Assembly (NCBI GenBank): GCA_002418865.1
Contig: DIEY01000002.1
Span: 99,700-133,298, forward strand
Length of the DNA stretch: 33,599 bases
Direction: 5' to 3'
From: Bacteroidales bacterium UBA5762
GTDB taxonomy: Bacteria > Bacteroidota > Bacteroidia > Bacteroidales > TTA-H9
Below, piece after piece: positions 23,474 to 32,750 of this stretch. Both the position numbers and the translations under genes were made by a program. A model generated the notes under the pieces. The model had not been told where the DNA came from and ran no database searches. It saw only the letters and a program-made list of their open reading frames with translations. The first letter of the stretch is position 1. Each line of letters starts with the position of its first letter.

Positions 23474-26338
23474 TTAGGAAAGAATCTGTTTTAAATAATA
23501 AGCCGTATAACTTTCAGGATTTTGAGCTACTTCTTCGGGAGTGCCTTCTGCTATGATATATCCTCCTTGCTCCCCGCCTTCTGGCCCTAAATCGATAATA
23601 TGATCAGCCACTTTAATAACTTCCATATTATGTTCAATGACGATGATGGTATTCCCTTTATCGGTTAATTTTTGAAGAACATCCAGCAAAACGCTTACAT
23701 CTTCGAAATGAAGACCTGTTGTTGGTTCGTCGAGGATATAAAGCGTCTTACCCGTATCACGTCGTGATAATTCTGAAGATAGTTTTACGCGTTGGGCTTC
23801 ACCGCCCGAAAGAGTAGTCGAAGACTGTCCTAATGTAATATAACCTAGCCCTACTTGCTGTAATGTGCGTATTTTGTGAAGAATAGAAGGAATATTGGCA
23901 AAAAATTCAACGGCCTGATCAATCGTCATATTCAAAACATCGTTGATGGATTTTCCTTTGTATCTTATTTCGAGGGTTTCGCGATTATATCGTTTACCTT
24001 GGCAAACCTCGCAAGGAATAGTAACGTCAGGCAAAAAATTCATTTCTATCACTCTCACTCCTGCGCCTCCACAAGCTTCACATCTTCCACCTTTTACATT
24101 AAAAGAAAATCTTCCAGGTTTATAGCCTCTAATTTGCGATTCTGGCAATCTTGCATAAAGCTGACGTATCTCGTCGAATACCTTGGTATAAGTAGCTGGA
24201 TTGCTTCGTGGAGTCCTTCCTATGGGAGATTGATCAATTTGAATGATTTTGTCGATGTTCTTCAAACCTTCAATTTCATCATACGGCAGAGGCTTCTGCT
24301 CAGATCGATAAAGAGCTTGACTAATCACTGGATAAAGTGTCTCGTTAATAAGGGTAGACTTTCCACTACCCGAAACGCCAGTAACACAAATAAATTTTCC
24401 AAGAGGAATTTTTAAATCAATGTTTTTTAGATTATTTCCTTTGGCTCCTCTCAGGGTGAGTAATTGTCCATTACCACTTCGACGTGTAGATGGAATTTCG
24501 ATTTTCTTTTTGCCACTCAGGTATTCACAAGTGAGAGAATTACAATGAAGCAGTTGCTGAGGAGTGCCACTTGCTACTACCCAACCTCCTTTTTTCCCGG
24601 CTCCAGGGCCAAGATCAACAACATAATCGGCCGATTCAATCATTTCCTTATCGTGTTCAACCACAATCACCGAATTACCAATATCACGTAAATTTTTCAA
24701 AGAATCGATAAGACGATGATTATCTCTTTGATGAAGACCAATGCTGGGTTCATCAAGAATATACAACACACCTGTAAGTTGACTGCCAATCTGTGTAGCC
24801 AGATGAATACGTTGACTTTCACCTCCCGAAAGACTATAAGCAGGCCTATCACAAGTTAGATAACCTAAACCAAGTTCCAGAAGAAACTGTAGTCTAGACC
24901 TAATTTCTCTGATTATTTCCTGCCCTATGATTCTATCATTTCCTTGAAGCTGTTCAGTAAGACGTTCAAACCATTCATCTAAACTCTTAAGGTCCATTAA
25001 GGCTAATTCGGCAATATTTTTCTCATTTATCCTAAACCACAAAGCTTCCCTTTTTAAACGCGTCCCTTGACAAACCGGACAACTTACCTTATTGATAAAT
25101 GCACTTACCCATTTTCGAATAGCCGCACTATCCGATTGCTGATATTGGCGCAAAATAAATTCAACAATACCCTCGAAATCGAGCGTAAAAGTTTGTATTA
25201 CTCCACTCTCATATTCTTTTCTCATCTTAAACCCGCCATCAACGCCATACAGAATAGCGTTCAAGGCTTCATCTGAAAACTCTTTAAGAGGAGTATCGAG
25301 TGTAAAACCATAAACTTGTCCAATACCCTCGAGCTTTCTAAATATCCAGACGTCTTTATATTCGGCCAGAGGAGCTATGCCACCTTGACGTATACTTTTT
25401 TCCTTGTCGGGGAAAACCTTTTCCAGATCGATCTCACTTATGCGTCCTAAACCACTACATTTGGGACATGCTCCATAAACAGAATTAAACGAGAAAGTAT
25501 TGGGCTCTGGGTCTTCATAAGCAATTCCGGTGGTTGGACACATTAAATTACGGCTTAAATACCGCATACTGTCATTTGCTTCGTCTAAAACGATGAGCGT
25601 TCCTTTCCCCTGTTTCAAGGCCATTTGAACAGAAGAAGTCAAACGTTCTTCAGAGCTTCCTCCAATTTGAATTCTATCCACTATTAGCTCAATGTCATGC
25701 GTTTTATAACGATCTAATTGACGAATCTCCGACAAAGACTTTATGCTGCCATCGACTCTGATTTTAGAATATCCCTGTCTGCGCAACGAATCAATCAATT
25801 CGCGGTAATGCCCTTTACGACCTCGCACTAAAGGAGCCAAAATATCTATTTTACACCCTTCGAATTCTTTACGAATTATTTCAATCAAACTACTTTCACT
25901 GTGTTTAACCATAGGTTCGCCCGTCATGTATGAATATGCCTTCCCAATGCGGGCAAACAACAAACGCATAAAATCATAAACTTCAGTGATGGTGCCAACG
26001 GTTGAGCGTGGATTAGAGCCTGAAGATTTTTGCTCAATCGAAATGACTGGACTTAAACCAACAATCTTATCCACATCGGGGCGCTCTAAATTTCCTATGA
26101 ATTGTCGTGCATAAGCCGAAAATGTCTCCAAATATCGTCTTTGACCTTCTGCATAAATAGTGTCGAAAGCCAATGATGATTTGCCACTGCCACTTAGACC
26201 CGTAATCACCACAAGTTCATTTCGAGGAATAATAACGTCTATATCACGCAAATTATGAACACGTGCACCATAAACCTCTAAGTTATCCTCTTTTTGCACT
26301 AAAACATCTTTTGATATATCTTCTTCAATCCTTCTCAT
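23474..26338 (-). CDS. uvrA: Excinuclease ABC subunit A
   Basis: The damage-sensing ATPase of nucleotide excision repair, which loads UvrB at lesions. The 954 residues match the family. It has two ABC modules: Walker A GLSGSGKS at 47-54 and GVSGSGKS near 651-658, signatures YSLSGGESQRIHLA and TTLSGGEAQRVKLS, and Walker B segments LYILDEPSIGLH and LYILDEPTTGLH. The second zinc site is complete (CEACGGAG ... CEVCQGKRY). The first zinc site reads C267-P-T-T270 ... C291-P-K-C294, so one of the four cysteines found in E. coli UvrA is a threonine. The start overlaps the end of the lytic transglycosylase gene by 14 bases. No SOS box is recognisable. Confidence 0.96.
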   Translation of the reverse strand: MRRIEEDISKDVLVQKEDNLEVYGARVHNLRDIDVIIPRNELVVITGLSGSGKSSLAFDTIYAEGQRRYLETFSAYARQFIGNLERPDVDKIVGLSPVISIEQKSSGSNPRSTVGTITEVYDFMRLLFARIGKAYSYMTGEPMVKHSESSLIEIIRKEFEGCKIDILAPLVRGRKGHYRELIDSLRRQGYSKIRVDGSIKSLSEIRQLDRYKTHDIELIVDRIQIGGSSEERLTSSVQMALKQGKGTLIVLDEANDSMRYLSRNLMCPTTGIAYEDPEPNTFSFNSVYGACPKCSGLGRISEIDLEKVFPDKEKSIRQGGIAPLAEYKDVWIFRKLEGIGQVYGFTLDTPLKEFSDEALNAILYGVDGGFKMRKEYESGVIQTFTLDFEGIVEFILRQYQQSDSAAIRKWVSAFINKVSCPVCQGTRLKREALWFRINEKNIAELALMDLKSLDEWFERLTEQLQGNDRIIGQEIIREIRSRLQFLLELGLGYLTCDRPAYSLSGGESQRIHLATQIGSQLTGVLYILDEPSIGLHQRDNHRLIDSLKNLRDIGNSVIVVEHDKEMIESADYVVDLGPGAGKKGGWVVASGTPQQLLHCNSLTCEYLSGKKKIEIPSTRRSGNGQLLTLRGAKGNNLKNIDLKIPLGKFICVTGVSGSGKSTLINETLYPVISQALYRSEQKPLPYDEIEGLKNIDKIIQIDQSPIGRTPRSNPATYTKVFDEIRQLYARLPESQIRGYKPGRFSFNVKGGRCEACGGAGVRVIEMNFLPDVTIPCEVCQGKRYNRETLEIRYKGKSINDVLNMTIDQAVEFFANIPSILHKIRTLQQVGLGYITLGQSSTTLSGGEAQRVKLSSELSRRDTGKTLYILDEPTTGLHFEDVSVLLDVLQKLTDKGNTIIVIEHNMEVIKVADHIIDLGPEGGEQGGYIIAEGTPEEVAQNPESYTAYYLKQILS

Positions 26339-27347
26339 AACTTTCGCCGGGAATGCTTGCTTCTTTCTTCAGCTCTTCCCTTATCATTTCATCATAACTA
26401 TTATAGTTTCCGGTAGGAATCTTAATTCTGTAAGTTTTGTTGGGTGGAACCATTAAACATGTATCAGAAAGCCAAGGATTCATTTCACGTAAAATACGAT
26501 AATTAATGCCTTGTTTTTTAGCAAAATCAACCAGATTAGGAATATTCTCCTTCACTATTACTTCTTTGCTTCGTATTGGCGGATAAAGCTGCTCTTTTTT
26601 AAAATAATATCCATAGCGTTCGGGATGTTCAAAAATAAGCTTGAATGCCAAAATTCTAAAAATGTATCTCGAGGTCTCCTGATTCATGTACATTTCATAA
26701 TAATTACTTGTTTTTTGCGATTGAACAATACGATCGAAACGACCCATGCCACCATTAAAAGAAGCTGCAGCTACTGTCCATGTGCCATATCTTTGGTAAG
26801 ACTTCCTTAAAAACTCGCATAAGGCTTCGGTCGATTTCTCAAGATGATATCTTTCATCAACATACTGGTTAACTTCAAGCCCATATTCCTGAGCAGTGGA
26901 TTTTAAAAATTGCCAATAACCGGCTGCACCAGCTGAAGAGGTATTATGCAGAAAACCACTTTCAACCAGTATCATATATTTGAAATCTTCAGGAATATTA
27001 TTTCTCTTTAAAATAGGCTCTATTACAGGAAAATAGCGATTAGCTCTCTTAAATAACAATAAGGACTGCGAATGCCAATAAGTATTCAAGGTAAGCTCTC
27101 TATCGAGGCCTTCTCTCACATAGAATAGATTCAAAGGAACTTCTTCGCCAGCAAATGAGAGTTTTTTAGGAATGGGAACCGGTACTGCTTTCATCTCGGC
27201 TTTTATTACAAAATCGTCTCCTATTATATCCTCTGATTCAGGCTTTTCAGTATAGGCAAAAATGATGATTCCAATACTTAATATTAACCCTGGAGCCACA
27301 AACCATTTTAAATTCTTTTTGCGAAAAATTTTACTTATCTTGTTCAT
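26325..27347 (-). CDS. Membrane-anchored lytic transglycosylase (SLT / MltD-like)
   Basis: Cleaves the glycan strands of peptidoglycan on the outer face of the inner membrane. The 340 residues begin at the ATG at 27347; a TTG two codons upstream also opens the frame but is less likely. A basic N-terminus and one hydrophobic segment (WFVAPGLILSIGIIIFAY, about 15-33) form a signal anchor. The SLT domain (about 100-240) has the catalytic glutamate E129 in YMILVESGFL, then SSAGAAGYWQF and the AAASFNGG motif. The last 70 residues (NIPNLVDFAKKQGINYRILREMNPWL) look like a LysM-type cell-wall-binding module. It is the first gene of a minus-strand operon and overlaps uvrA by 14 bases. Confidence 0.9.
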   Translation of the reverse strand: MNKISKIFRKKNLKWFVAPGLILSIGIIIFAYTEKPESEDIIGDDFVIKAEMKAVPVPIPKKLSFAGEEVPLNLFYVREGLDRELTLNTYWHSQSLLLFKRANRYFPVIEPILKRNNIPEDFKYMILVESGFLHNTSSAGAAGYWQFLKSTAQEYGLEVNQYVDERYHLEKSTEALCEFLRKSYQRYGTWTVAAASFNGGMGRFDRIVQSQKTSNYYEMYMNQETSRYIFRILAFKLIFEHPERYGYYFKKEQLYPPIRSKEVIVKENIPNLVDFAKKQGINYRILREMNPWLSDTCLMVPPNKTYRIKIPTGNYNSYDEMIREELKKEASIPGESYEKD

Positions 27348-27391
27348 TACCAATATTCAATCTAAATCTTAAGTCATAGAACGAAAGGGTG

Positions 27392-27399
27392 CAAAATTA
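27392..27399 (-). promoter_or_regulatory. Putative -7 box for the lytic transglycosylase-uvrA operon
   Basis: On the minus strand this reads TAATTTTG, the octamer also seen before bamD and recN. It is 44 bases upstream of the ATG at 27347. No exact -33 TTTG is seen at the expected distance. Confidence 0.45.
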
Positions 27400-27481
27400 C
27401 ACATTATCTCTTTAAACCTAGCTTTAAAAACAACTCTTGAATCAGAAATGTATGAATAAATATAAGGAATCCAAGGAATTA

Positions 27482-27609
27482 GAAATTTGAATAATCAAAT
27501 TTCAGACCCAAGCCATAAATTGGGTTCAACAGTTTCTCTAATCCTGTATTGATCAACCTCATCTTTTTGGCAATAAATACTTTCCTATGAATAATTAATT
27601 GCATAGGAA
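27482..27609. repeat. Three consecutive hairpins in the 304-base spacer
   Basis: Three inverted repeats lie in a row: GAAATTTGA-ATAA-TCAAATTTC (27482-27503, perfect 9-bp stem), ACCCAA-N8-TTGGGT (27506-27525) and TTCCTATG-N12-CATAGGAA (27582-27609). They follow the DUF349 gene stop at 27652 on the minus strand and precede the next operon. At least one is probably a terminator for the DUF349 gene, though none has a clean T-run. The rest of the 27348-27651 spacer shows nothing else beyond the promoter box. Confidence 0.5.
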
Positions 27610-27651
27610 GACGAAGAAATTTGAATGTTTTGAAAGGAAAAAATAATAAAT

Positions 27652-29994
27652 CTATTTTTTATTCAATTCTTCCTTAAGAAATTTCACCTTAGCCTCTATT
27701 AATTTGATTTCCTGTTTGGTTTTATGAATTTTACGTTCGAATTCCTGACGCAGGATGTCGGCATTTTTCGAGTTAGCCAGAAAGCCAAGATTATTTTCCC
27801 ATAGCGTAACATCTTCGGACATCTTTGCAGCCTTATTTTGCAAGAAGTTAATTTCTCTTATAATGGTTTTATGTCCGTCGGGCAAATCCTTGATTTGTTC
27901 GAATCGTATTTTGTACGATAGGTCATCTACCTCTATAGGGCTGATATTGAGACGGTCGAGTTGCTTGTCTATGGCTTTTCTGAAGCTATTTTGCAGACGT
28001 TCTTTCTCATTTATGGGAACATGTCCAATTTCTACCCATTTACGCTGAAACTCTTTGATGATCTTCAAATTTTCGGCCTTATTATCGGTATAAGGATACT
28101 CTTCTACCTGCTTAATCAGTTCTTCCTTCAAAAGAAGATTTTCTTTCTCATTTTCTTGAATATTGGAAAAATATTCTTCTCTTGCTCTAAAGAATTGGTC
28201 GCAGGCAGTACGAAAGCGTTTCCATATTTTGTCGGATTGTTTACGAGGAACAGGACCTATCTTTTTCCACTCTCTCTGAAGATTGATTAATTCCTTGGTC
28301 GTATTCTTCCAATCGGTGCTATCTTTCAGAGCCTCTGCCTGAACGCATAAATCGAGCTTGAGGTTATAGTTATGCAATTGCTGCTCTTTAATTTTACTAA
28401 AGAACTCGCTTTTTTGCTTATAAAACTGGTCGAGTAGCTCTTTAAACTGATTCCATATTTGGTCGTTCACTTTACGTGGGGCAGGGCCTATACTTCTCCA
28501 TATTTTGAATAATTCTTCAATGGCTCGTGTGTTTTCTTGCCACTGATGGATAGTTTCAGCAGGTGTTTCTATAATTTCTCTCGCTTTTTCAATCAAAGCC
28601 TGCTTCGATTCGTAATTATTCTGCAGTTCATCCTGTAATTTATCATAATATTCTCTTCTACGTGCATTTATTTTTTCAGTAGCAGCCTTGAATCTTTCCC
28701 AAATCTCATCTCTTTTTTCACTCGGTACAGGACCAATTTCTCGCCATTGTTCATGATACTTCTGCAACTCCTTGAACGATTTCATTACATTGGGTTCAAG
28801 CAGAAGTTCTTCGGCTTTTTCACAAAGCTCTATCTTGCTTTCTAGATTTTTTTTCAGATCAAGGTCTTTTAACTCCTTATTGATTTTTACTTTATCGAAG
28901 AATTTTTCAACTAAAAAATGATAATTCTGCCAAAGGGTATTGACTTCTGACTTAGGAACCATACCTATTTGACGCCATTTTTCCTGAAGATTTCTGAATT
29001 CGTCATAAGTTTTTTTCAGGGTTTCTTCTGAGTTGATCAATGCCCTCAATTCATCTAAAATAGCCAACTTGAGTTCTAAATTCTGTTGTTTCTGTTTCTC
29101 CAGCTCTTCGGCAAACTGCAGCTTCTTTTCCCTGTAAATATCAAAAACGGCATCAAATTGATGTTCAATATCATCTGGCTGATACTGAAATTCTTCTTCT
29201 TTCCCCCCTGTAGCTATAAATGCTTTTAATTCTTCCTGCTGACGTTCTTTTGTCTTGCGCAAAAAAGTTACCTTAATAAGCCCTACCTGCGTTTTGATTC
29301 CATTAATATCATCATTGTTATTTACTAAGGTTTGAAGGACTTCCACCAGTTGTTCCCTCGAAAGCAAATCGTAATCTACTCCTTGAAAATCTTTTTCCTT
29401 TAAAAGATCTATTTCTAACTCTGCATGTTCTTCTTCACTTTCGTGTCCTTGATGAAGGTCCTGCGCTTTCTCATCTATATGATTTGTAATCTCAACGGAT
29501 TGTACATCTTCTGCCTCTTCTTCTACAAGACTCAATTCATCATTATTTTCTTCTTCATGATGAGTTAGATCTTTTACTTGATTCTTATTTTGATTTTCAA
29601 CCGAAATTGTTTCTTCCAAAGATATTTCAGCGACCTCTTGTTCAGGTAAAGAGGTTTTGACTTCCCTTGGCTCAGAATCTGTTCCAAAATTTATTGAAAT
29701 AGCCTCGGTTTCATCGACTGTTTCAGAAATTTCATCTGTTTCCAATGTCATCTCTTCTAACGCTTGATTTGTGTACTCTACATCTTCTTGGAAACTTAAA
29801 GGATTTGGATCTTCAATGGCAGTCGGCTCAACCATGATGGGATCAATGCTTTGATCCTCTGTAATCGCTGAATCATCGGAAGATTCATTTTTCACAGGTT
29901 CTTCATTAATGGTTGAATCCGTTGTTTCAACGGAAGATTCCTTTGTAAGGTTGGTTTCGTTTAAGAATTCTGATTTAAGATTTGGATTTTCCAT
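27652..29994 (-). CDS. DUF349 repeat protein with long acidic N-terminus
   Basis: A 780-residue protein of unknown function. Residues 1 to about 200 are low-complexity and strongly acidic (many E, D, S, T), probably disordered. A helical linker follows. Then five DUF349 repeats, period about 80 residues, each centred on a W-x-x-I-G-x-(V/A)-P motif: WRQIGMVP (near 338), WREIGPVP (near 417), WRSIGPAP (near 500), WKKIGPVP (near 577) and WVEIGHVP (near 655). Each continues 'x-W-x-x-F' and a basic helix, except the fifth, which lacks the second tryptophan. The C-terminal 60 residues are a coiled coil. No signal peptide, so cytoplasmic. DUF349 proteins are widespread in Bacteroidota; no activity can be read from the sequence. 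It is transcribed alone. Confidence 0.88.
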   Translation of the reverse strand: MENPNLKSEFLNETNLTKESSVETTDSTINEEPVKNESSDDSAITEDQSIDPIMVEPTAIEDPNPLSFQEDVEYTNQALEEMTLETDEISETVDETEAISINFGTDSEPREVKTSLPEQEVAEISLEETISVENQNKNQVKDLTHHEEENNDELSLVEEEAEDVQSVEITNHIDEKAQDLHQGHESEEEHAELEIDLLKEKDFQGVDYDLLSREQLVEVLQTLVNNNDDINGIKTQVGLIKVTFLRKTKERQQEELKAFIATGGKEEEFQYQPDDIEHQFDAVFDIYREKKLQFAEELEKQKQQNLELKLAILDELRALINSEETLKKTYDEFRNLQEKWRQIGMVPKSEVNTLWQNYHFLVEKFFDKVKINKELKDLDLKKNLESKIELCEKAEELLLEPNVMKSFKELQKYHEQWREIGPVPSEKRDEIWERFKAATEKINARRREYYDKLQDELQNNYESKQALIEKAREIIETPAETIHQWQENTRAIEELFKIWRSIGPAPRKVNDQIWNQFKELLDQFYKQKSEFFSKIKEQQLHNYNLKLDLCVQAEALKDSTDWKNTTKELINLQREWKKIGPVPRKQSDKIWKRFRTACDQFFRAREEYFSNIQENEKENLLLKEELIKQVEEYPYTDNKAENLKIIKEFQRKWVEIGHVPINEKERLQNSFRKAIDKQLDRLNISPIEVDDLSYKIRFEQIKDLPDGHKTIIREINFLQNKAAKMSEDVTLWENNLGFLANSKNADILRQEFERKIHKTKQEIKLIEAKVKFLKEELNKK

Positions 29995-30116
29995 AATAAT
30001 TAGAATAAGGAGGTGATTACTAAATAATTATTTGAATAACAGTGTACCGACATGCGGTGTGGTGTTCAATCAATTTACATGGTAAGATGCAAAATTTATA
30101 TTTCAACTAAGAGCTG

Positions 30117-30124
30117 CAAATATA
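30117..30124 (-). promoter_or_regulatory. Putative -7 box for the DUF349 gene
   Basis: Reads TATATTTG on the minus strand, fitting TAnnTTTG, about 122 bases upstream of the ATG at 29994. No exact -33 box. The implied leader is about 115 bases. Confidence 0.35.
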
Positions 30125-30249
30125 GCAAAATATCTTTTGAACCATCATGGCTTATTCAATGATATAACGAAAATCAGGAACTCATTTTGGATTGCAAACC
30201 TTTGAATTCAAAGTTGTATCAATCTTTTAAACATGTTATCTAAAATAAT

Positions 30250-30456
30250 ATGACAGTCATTAGCATAAAACAGAGTGGGATGCTTTGGGTGAAGAAATTC
30301 AATTTAATTGTATGCAAACTCTTTGATAAAGAGGTAAGTATGTACTCGGATAAAAAAGACAAGATGTTTTACTGTATCTCTAATACGATCTTAGACATAC
30401 TTTATGGAGCACAAAAGAAAAGAGGTAGAAGTAAAGATGCAAGTCGAATGTTATGA
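30250..30456 (+). CDS. Possible 68-residue hypothetical protein
   Basis: An ATG-started frame in an otherwise empty spacer, opposite in direction to both neighbours and ending 14 bases from the LruC gene stop. It begins MTVISIKQSGMLWVKKFNLI and ends in a basic stretch QKKRGRSKDASRML. It has no signal peptide, no recognised domain and no promoter box I can point to. It could be a chance frame or a remnant. Confidence 0.25.
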   Translation: MTVISIKQSGMLWVKKFNLIVCKLFDKEVSMYSDKKDKMFYCISNTILDILYGAQKKRGRSKDASRML

Positions 30457-30470
30457 TTACATGGATGCGA

Positions 30471-32396
30471 TTATTGTGGAGAATAAATGAGTGATTCATC
30501 TCTATATCCAGGAATATTGGGCAAATACCAATCACTGTATTCTGTACCTGAGCTTTCGGCCCAATTGACAAATTTAAGAAATGCCTGATTAATAGCTGCT
30601 TTTTCAATAGGATAATCGAAGGAGAAAGGATATTCAATGGCCCAGGGTAAGAAATTGGCAGTTTTGTAATATGTATTGCTTGCAGGAATTGAGGCGTCTG
30701 AACCTGTACCGAATAATGAGAAGTTGACAAGATTGGTCGGGGCTTTGTCGATGAGATGAATTTCACGATCGCGCTGTTTATTGACAATTAGAAAAGGATT
30801 AAAAGGAGGATTATCAACAGAAACAGGTGAAACTGTGGAGAGATGAATTTCCAACGTGTCGGGTTCAACATAAGGTGCGCCAGGAGATGTATTTACACCA
30901 GTTCCTGAACCTGGATGGGGTAATTGAGTAAACAAATTGTCAGAAACGATGACTACGGTTTTTGTCTGACCAGCCTCTGTATTATTAGCATTTAAAGTAA
31001 TATAATTCTGTGTAATAGATTGTCCCATGATATTAGCAACATTAAGGGGGTCCATATTGATTTCGAAGCCGAATCCATTTTTAAACGAGGCACCTATGGA
31101 TTTTACGACAAACTTGCCATAGAGATCAACTAACTTGAAATTAGTATTGAGTACTAATTGATACTGATAATCCATTACCAGATCATTAAAATCATAATCT
31201 CCGGTATAAGGCCAGTTATCTTCGAAAGCAATACTAGCAAAGCTATTATTGGAAGGATAATAAAAATTAAAGGCTCGTTGTGGATCATTGGGGTATTCAT
31301 CTTCGGTATCAATTACGGCATCTCCGTCACTATCAGGATTAGGGCCTGTGGCTACAATATCATCAAAATAAACATAATTTTTAGAACTGCCATAAATATT
31401 TACCCATAGCAAAACATCACAACTCACTGTACCAGTAGGCATAGTAGCTGAAATCTCATAGTTTTTCCATGACTGAGAGGGAAACATATCCAGAATAGCA
31501 TATTGATCGATGACTTGACCTTGAGCATTTCGTGGGTTTAAATAAATCCAAATATATTTTTGCCCGAAACCTGAAACTTTAGCTTTGGCGTTTACTGTGA
31601 TCAATTCTCCTGAATAAGCAGGAATTTGTTGTGCAACACCTCCAATATTATTGCTTGGTTTTTTGATTTGTAAAACTGAATTGCCATTTTCCGAATACAA
31701 ATCTACTTTGTTATGTATTGCACTGGTAATGTACCAACGACCATCCTGTGGAATAGGAAAATCCCAATCTTCAATCTCGCCAAAATCATTAATAGAAAAA
31801 TCTCCATTTGAAAGAAGGTTGTCTATAATGACAGATGAGTTTTTTATTTTACCATGACTCAATGAATTGTTTATATTTTCCCACCCGGAAGATATAAGGG
31901 ACAATTTTAATGAGCTCCTTTTTAACAATATACTGTCCACTAAACGAGGAGGGAGTGTATCGATCAAGTCACCAAAATTGACATAAATACCATCTAAAGT
32001 GCTTTTCAGGGTTTTATCAAGTTCAACCTTAATTTCGCCTCCCATGCTTTTCACAAATACTTCACTAACCCATTCAGGAACATCGAAGCTAGCTAATAAA
32101 TGCCCATCATGGTCAGCAACACCAGAGTATACCCTGTAGAGCTCATCTTGATACTGATAATATATATCCACACGTCCATTTATCTCCCTATAATCCACTG
32201 TAAAAGGAAGAGTGATATCTATTGAAACAGGCTTGGTTGTCCTGAACTTGAAATTGGGATTAATTACTAAATCCTTCATAGATTTCTGATCAGGATTAGG
32301 GTCAGGACTGTCTGTTTTATGACAAGAAGTGGCTGAAATCATTAAAAAAACAGGAAGAGCCATCATTAACTTTGTTATCGAATTTTTCATCTTCAT
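30471..32396 (-). CDS. LruC-domain lipoprotein with lectin-like middle domain
   Basis: A 641-residue lipoprotein, probably on the cell surface. The signal peptide ends ISATSC, making C25 the lipidated residue; DSPDPNPDQ follows as a spacer. Residues about 190-350 resemble a jelly-roll carbohydrate-binding module (NLLSNGDFSINDFGEIEDW ... YVYFDDIVATGP). Next comes a calcium-loop-like DSDGDAVIDTEDEYPNDPQ near 351-370, and then the LruC domain to the end, with AFEDNWPYTGDYDFNDLVMDY near 390-410. The LruC family is shared by Bacteroidota and Leptospira; its function is unknown. There is no C-terminal type IX sorting signal that I recognise. It stands alone, with a 598-base spacer upstream. Confidence 0.85.
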   Translation of the reverse strand: MKMKNSITKLMMALPVFLMISATSCHKTDSPDPNPDQKSMKDLVINPNFKFRTTKPVSIDITLPFTVDYREINGRVDIYYQYQDELYRVYSGVADHDGHLLASFDVPEWVSEVFVKSMGGEIKVELDKTLKSTLDGIYVNFGDLIDTLPPRLVDSILLKRSSLKLSLISSGWENINNSLSHGKIKNSSVIIDNLLSNGDFSINDFGEIEDWDFPIPQDGRWYITSAIHNKVDLYSENGNSVLQIKKPSNNIGGVAQQIPAYSGELITVNAKAKVSGFGQKYIWIYLNPRNAQGQVIDQYAILDMFPSQSWKNYEISATMPTGTVSCDVLLWVNIYGSSKNYVYFDDIVATGPNPDSDGDAVIDTEDEYPNDPQRAFNFYYPSNNSFASIAFEDNWPYTGDYDFNDLVMDYQYQLVLNTNFKLVDLYGKFVVKSIGASFKNGFGFEINMDPLNVANIMGQSITQNYITLNANNTEAGQTKTVVIVSDNLFTQLPHPGSGTGVNTSPGAPYVEPDTLEIHLSTVSPVSVDNPPFNPFLIVNKQRDREIHLIDKAPTNLVNFSLFGTGSDASIPASNTYYKTANFLPWAIEYPFSFDYPIEKAAINQAFLKFVNWAESSGTEYSDWYLPNIPGYRDESLIYSPQ

Positions 32397-32659
32397 TGAT
32401 GCTATTAATTTATCTGGTTTATAAGCAATACTTTGAGCATATATAACAACTATGCCATAATTTATAATAAACTAATTATAAGCCTAATAGTAAATCTATA
32501 ACCATGCTAATTCTCTTTAATATTACAATTCATGAAAATAACTTGTTCTATTCCGAAAAAATGCAAGGATTTTAAGTACATTTATCCGCTTATTTTAAGA
32601 TTTATTCAACAAATTTATAATCATTTTTTAAATAAACCGCACAAATTCAGATTAGAAAA

Positions 32660-32677
32660 TTAAAATAGCTATTTTAA
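32660..32677. promoter_or_regulatory. Perfect 18-base palindrome (operator candidate)
   Basis: TTAAAATAGCTATTTTAA is its own reverse complement. It lies about 45 bases upstream of the weak -7-like box for the LruC gene, where an activator or repressor could bind. AT-rich palindromes can arise by chance. Confidence 0.35.
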
Positions 32678-32704
32678 AAAATGAAATAGCACAATGCGAT
32701 AGAA

Positions 32705-32750
32705 GGCATGAGCAGAAAAATCATGTATTTCATAATTTCTTTCTCATGCC
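32705..32750. repeat. Hairpin with 8-bp perfect arms
   Basis: GGCATGAG (32705-32712) pairs with CTCATGCC (32743-32750); an inner AGAAA/TTTCT pairing extends the stem past a small internal loop. It could end the minus-strand ATPase transcript 245 bases after its stop, but no clean T-run follows on either strand. Confidence 0.4.

Larger units (their letters stand above)
29995..30470. other. Intergenic spacer upstream of the DUF349 gene
   Basis: 476 bases between the DUF349 start and the LruC gene stop. It holds a -7-like box for the DUF349 gene (30117-30124) and one small plus-strand open frame (30250-30456). I see no RNA gene or strong hairpin here. Confidence 0.5.

Noticed and set aside
23876..24415. 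179-codon plus-strand frame inside uvrA
   Set aside because: Antisense to the second ABC module of uvrA; no domain or signal and skewed composition.
30007..30018. AAGGAGGTGATT, a near-perfect Shine-Dalgarno or 16S 3'-end-like string on the plus strand
   Set aside because: No start codon follows within a usable distance and no other rRNA sequence is nearby; chance match.
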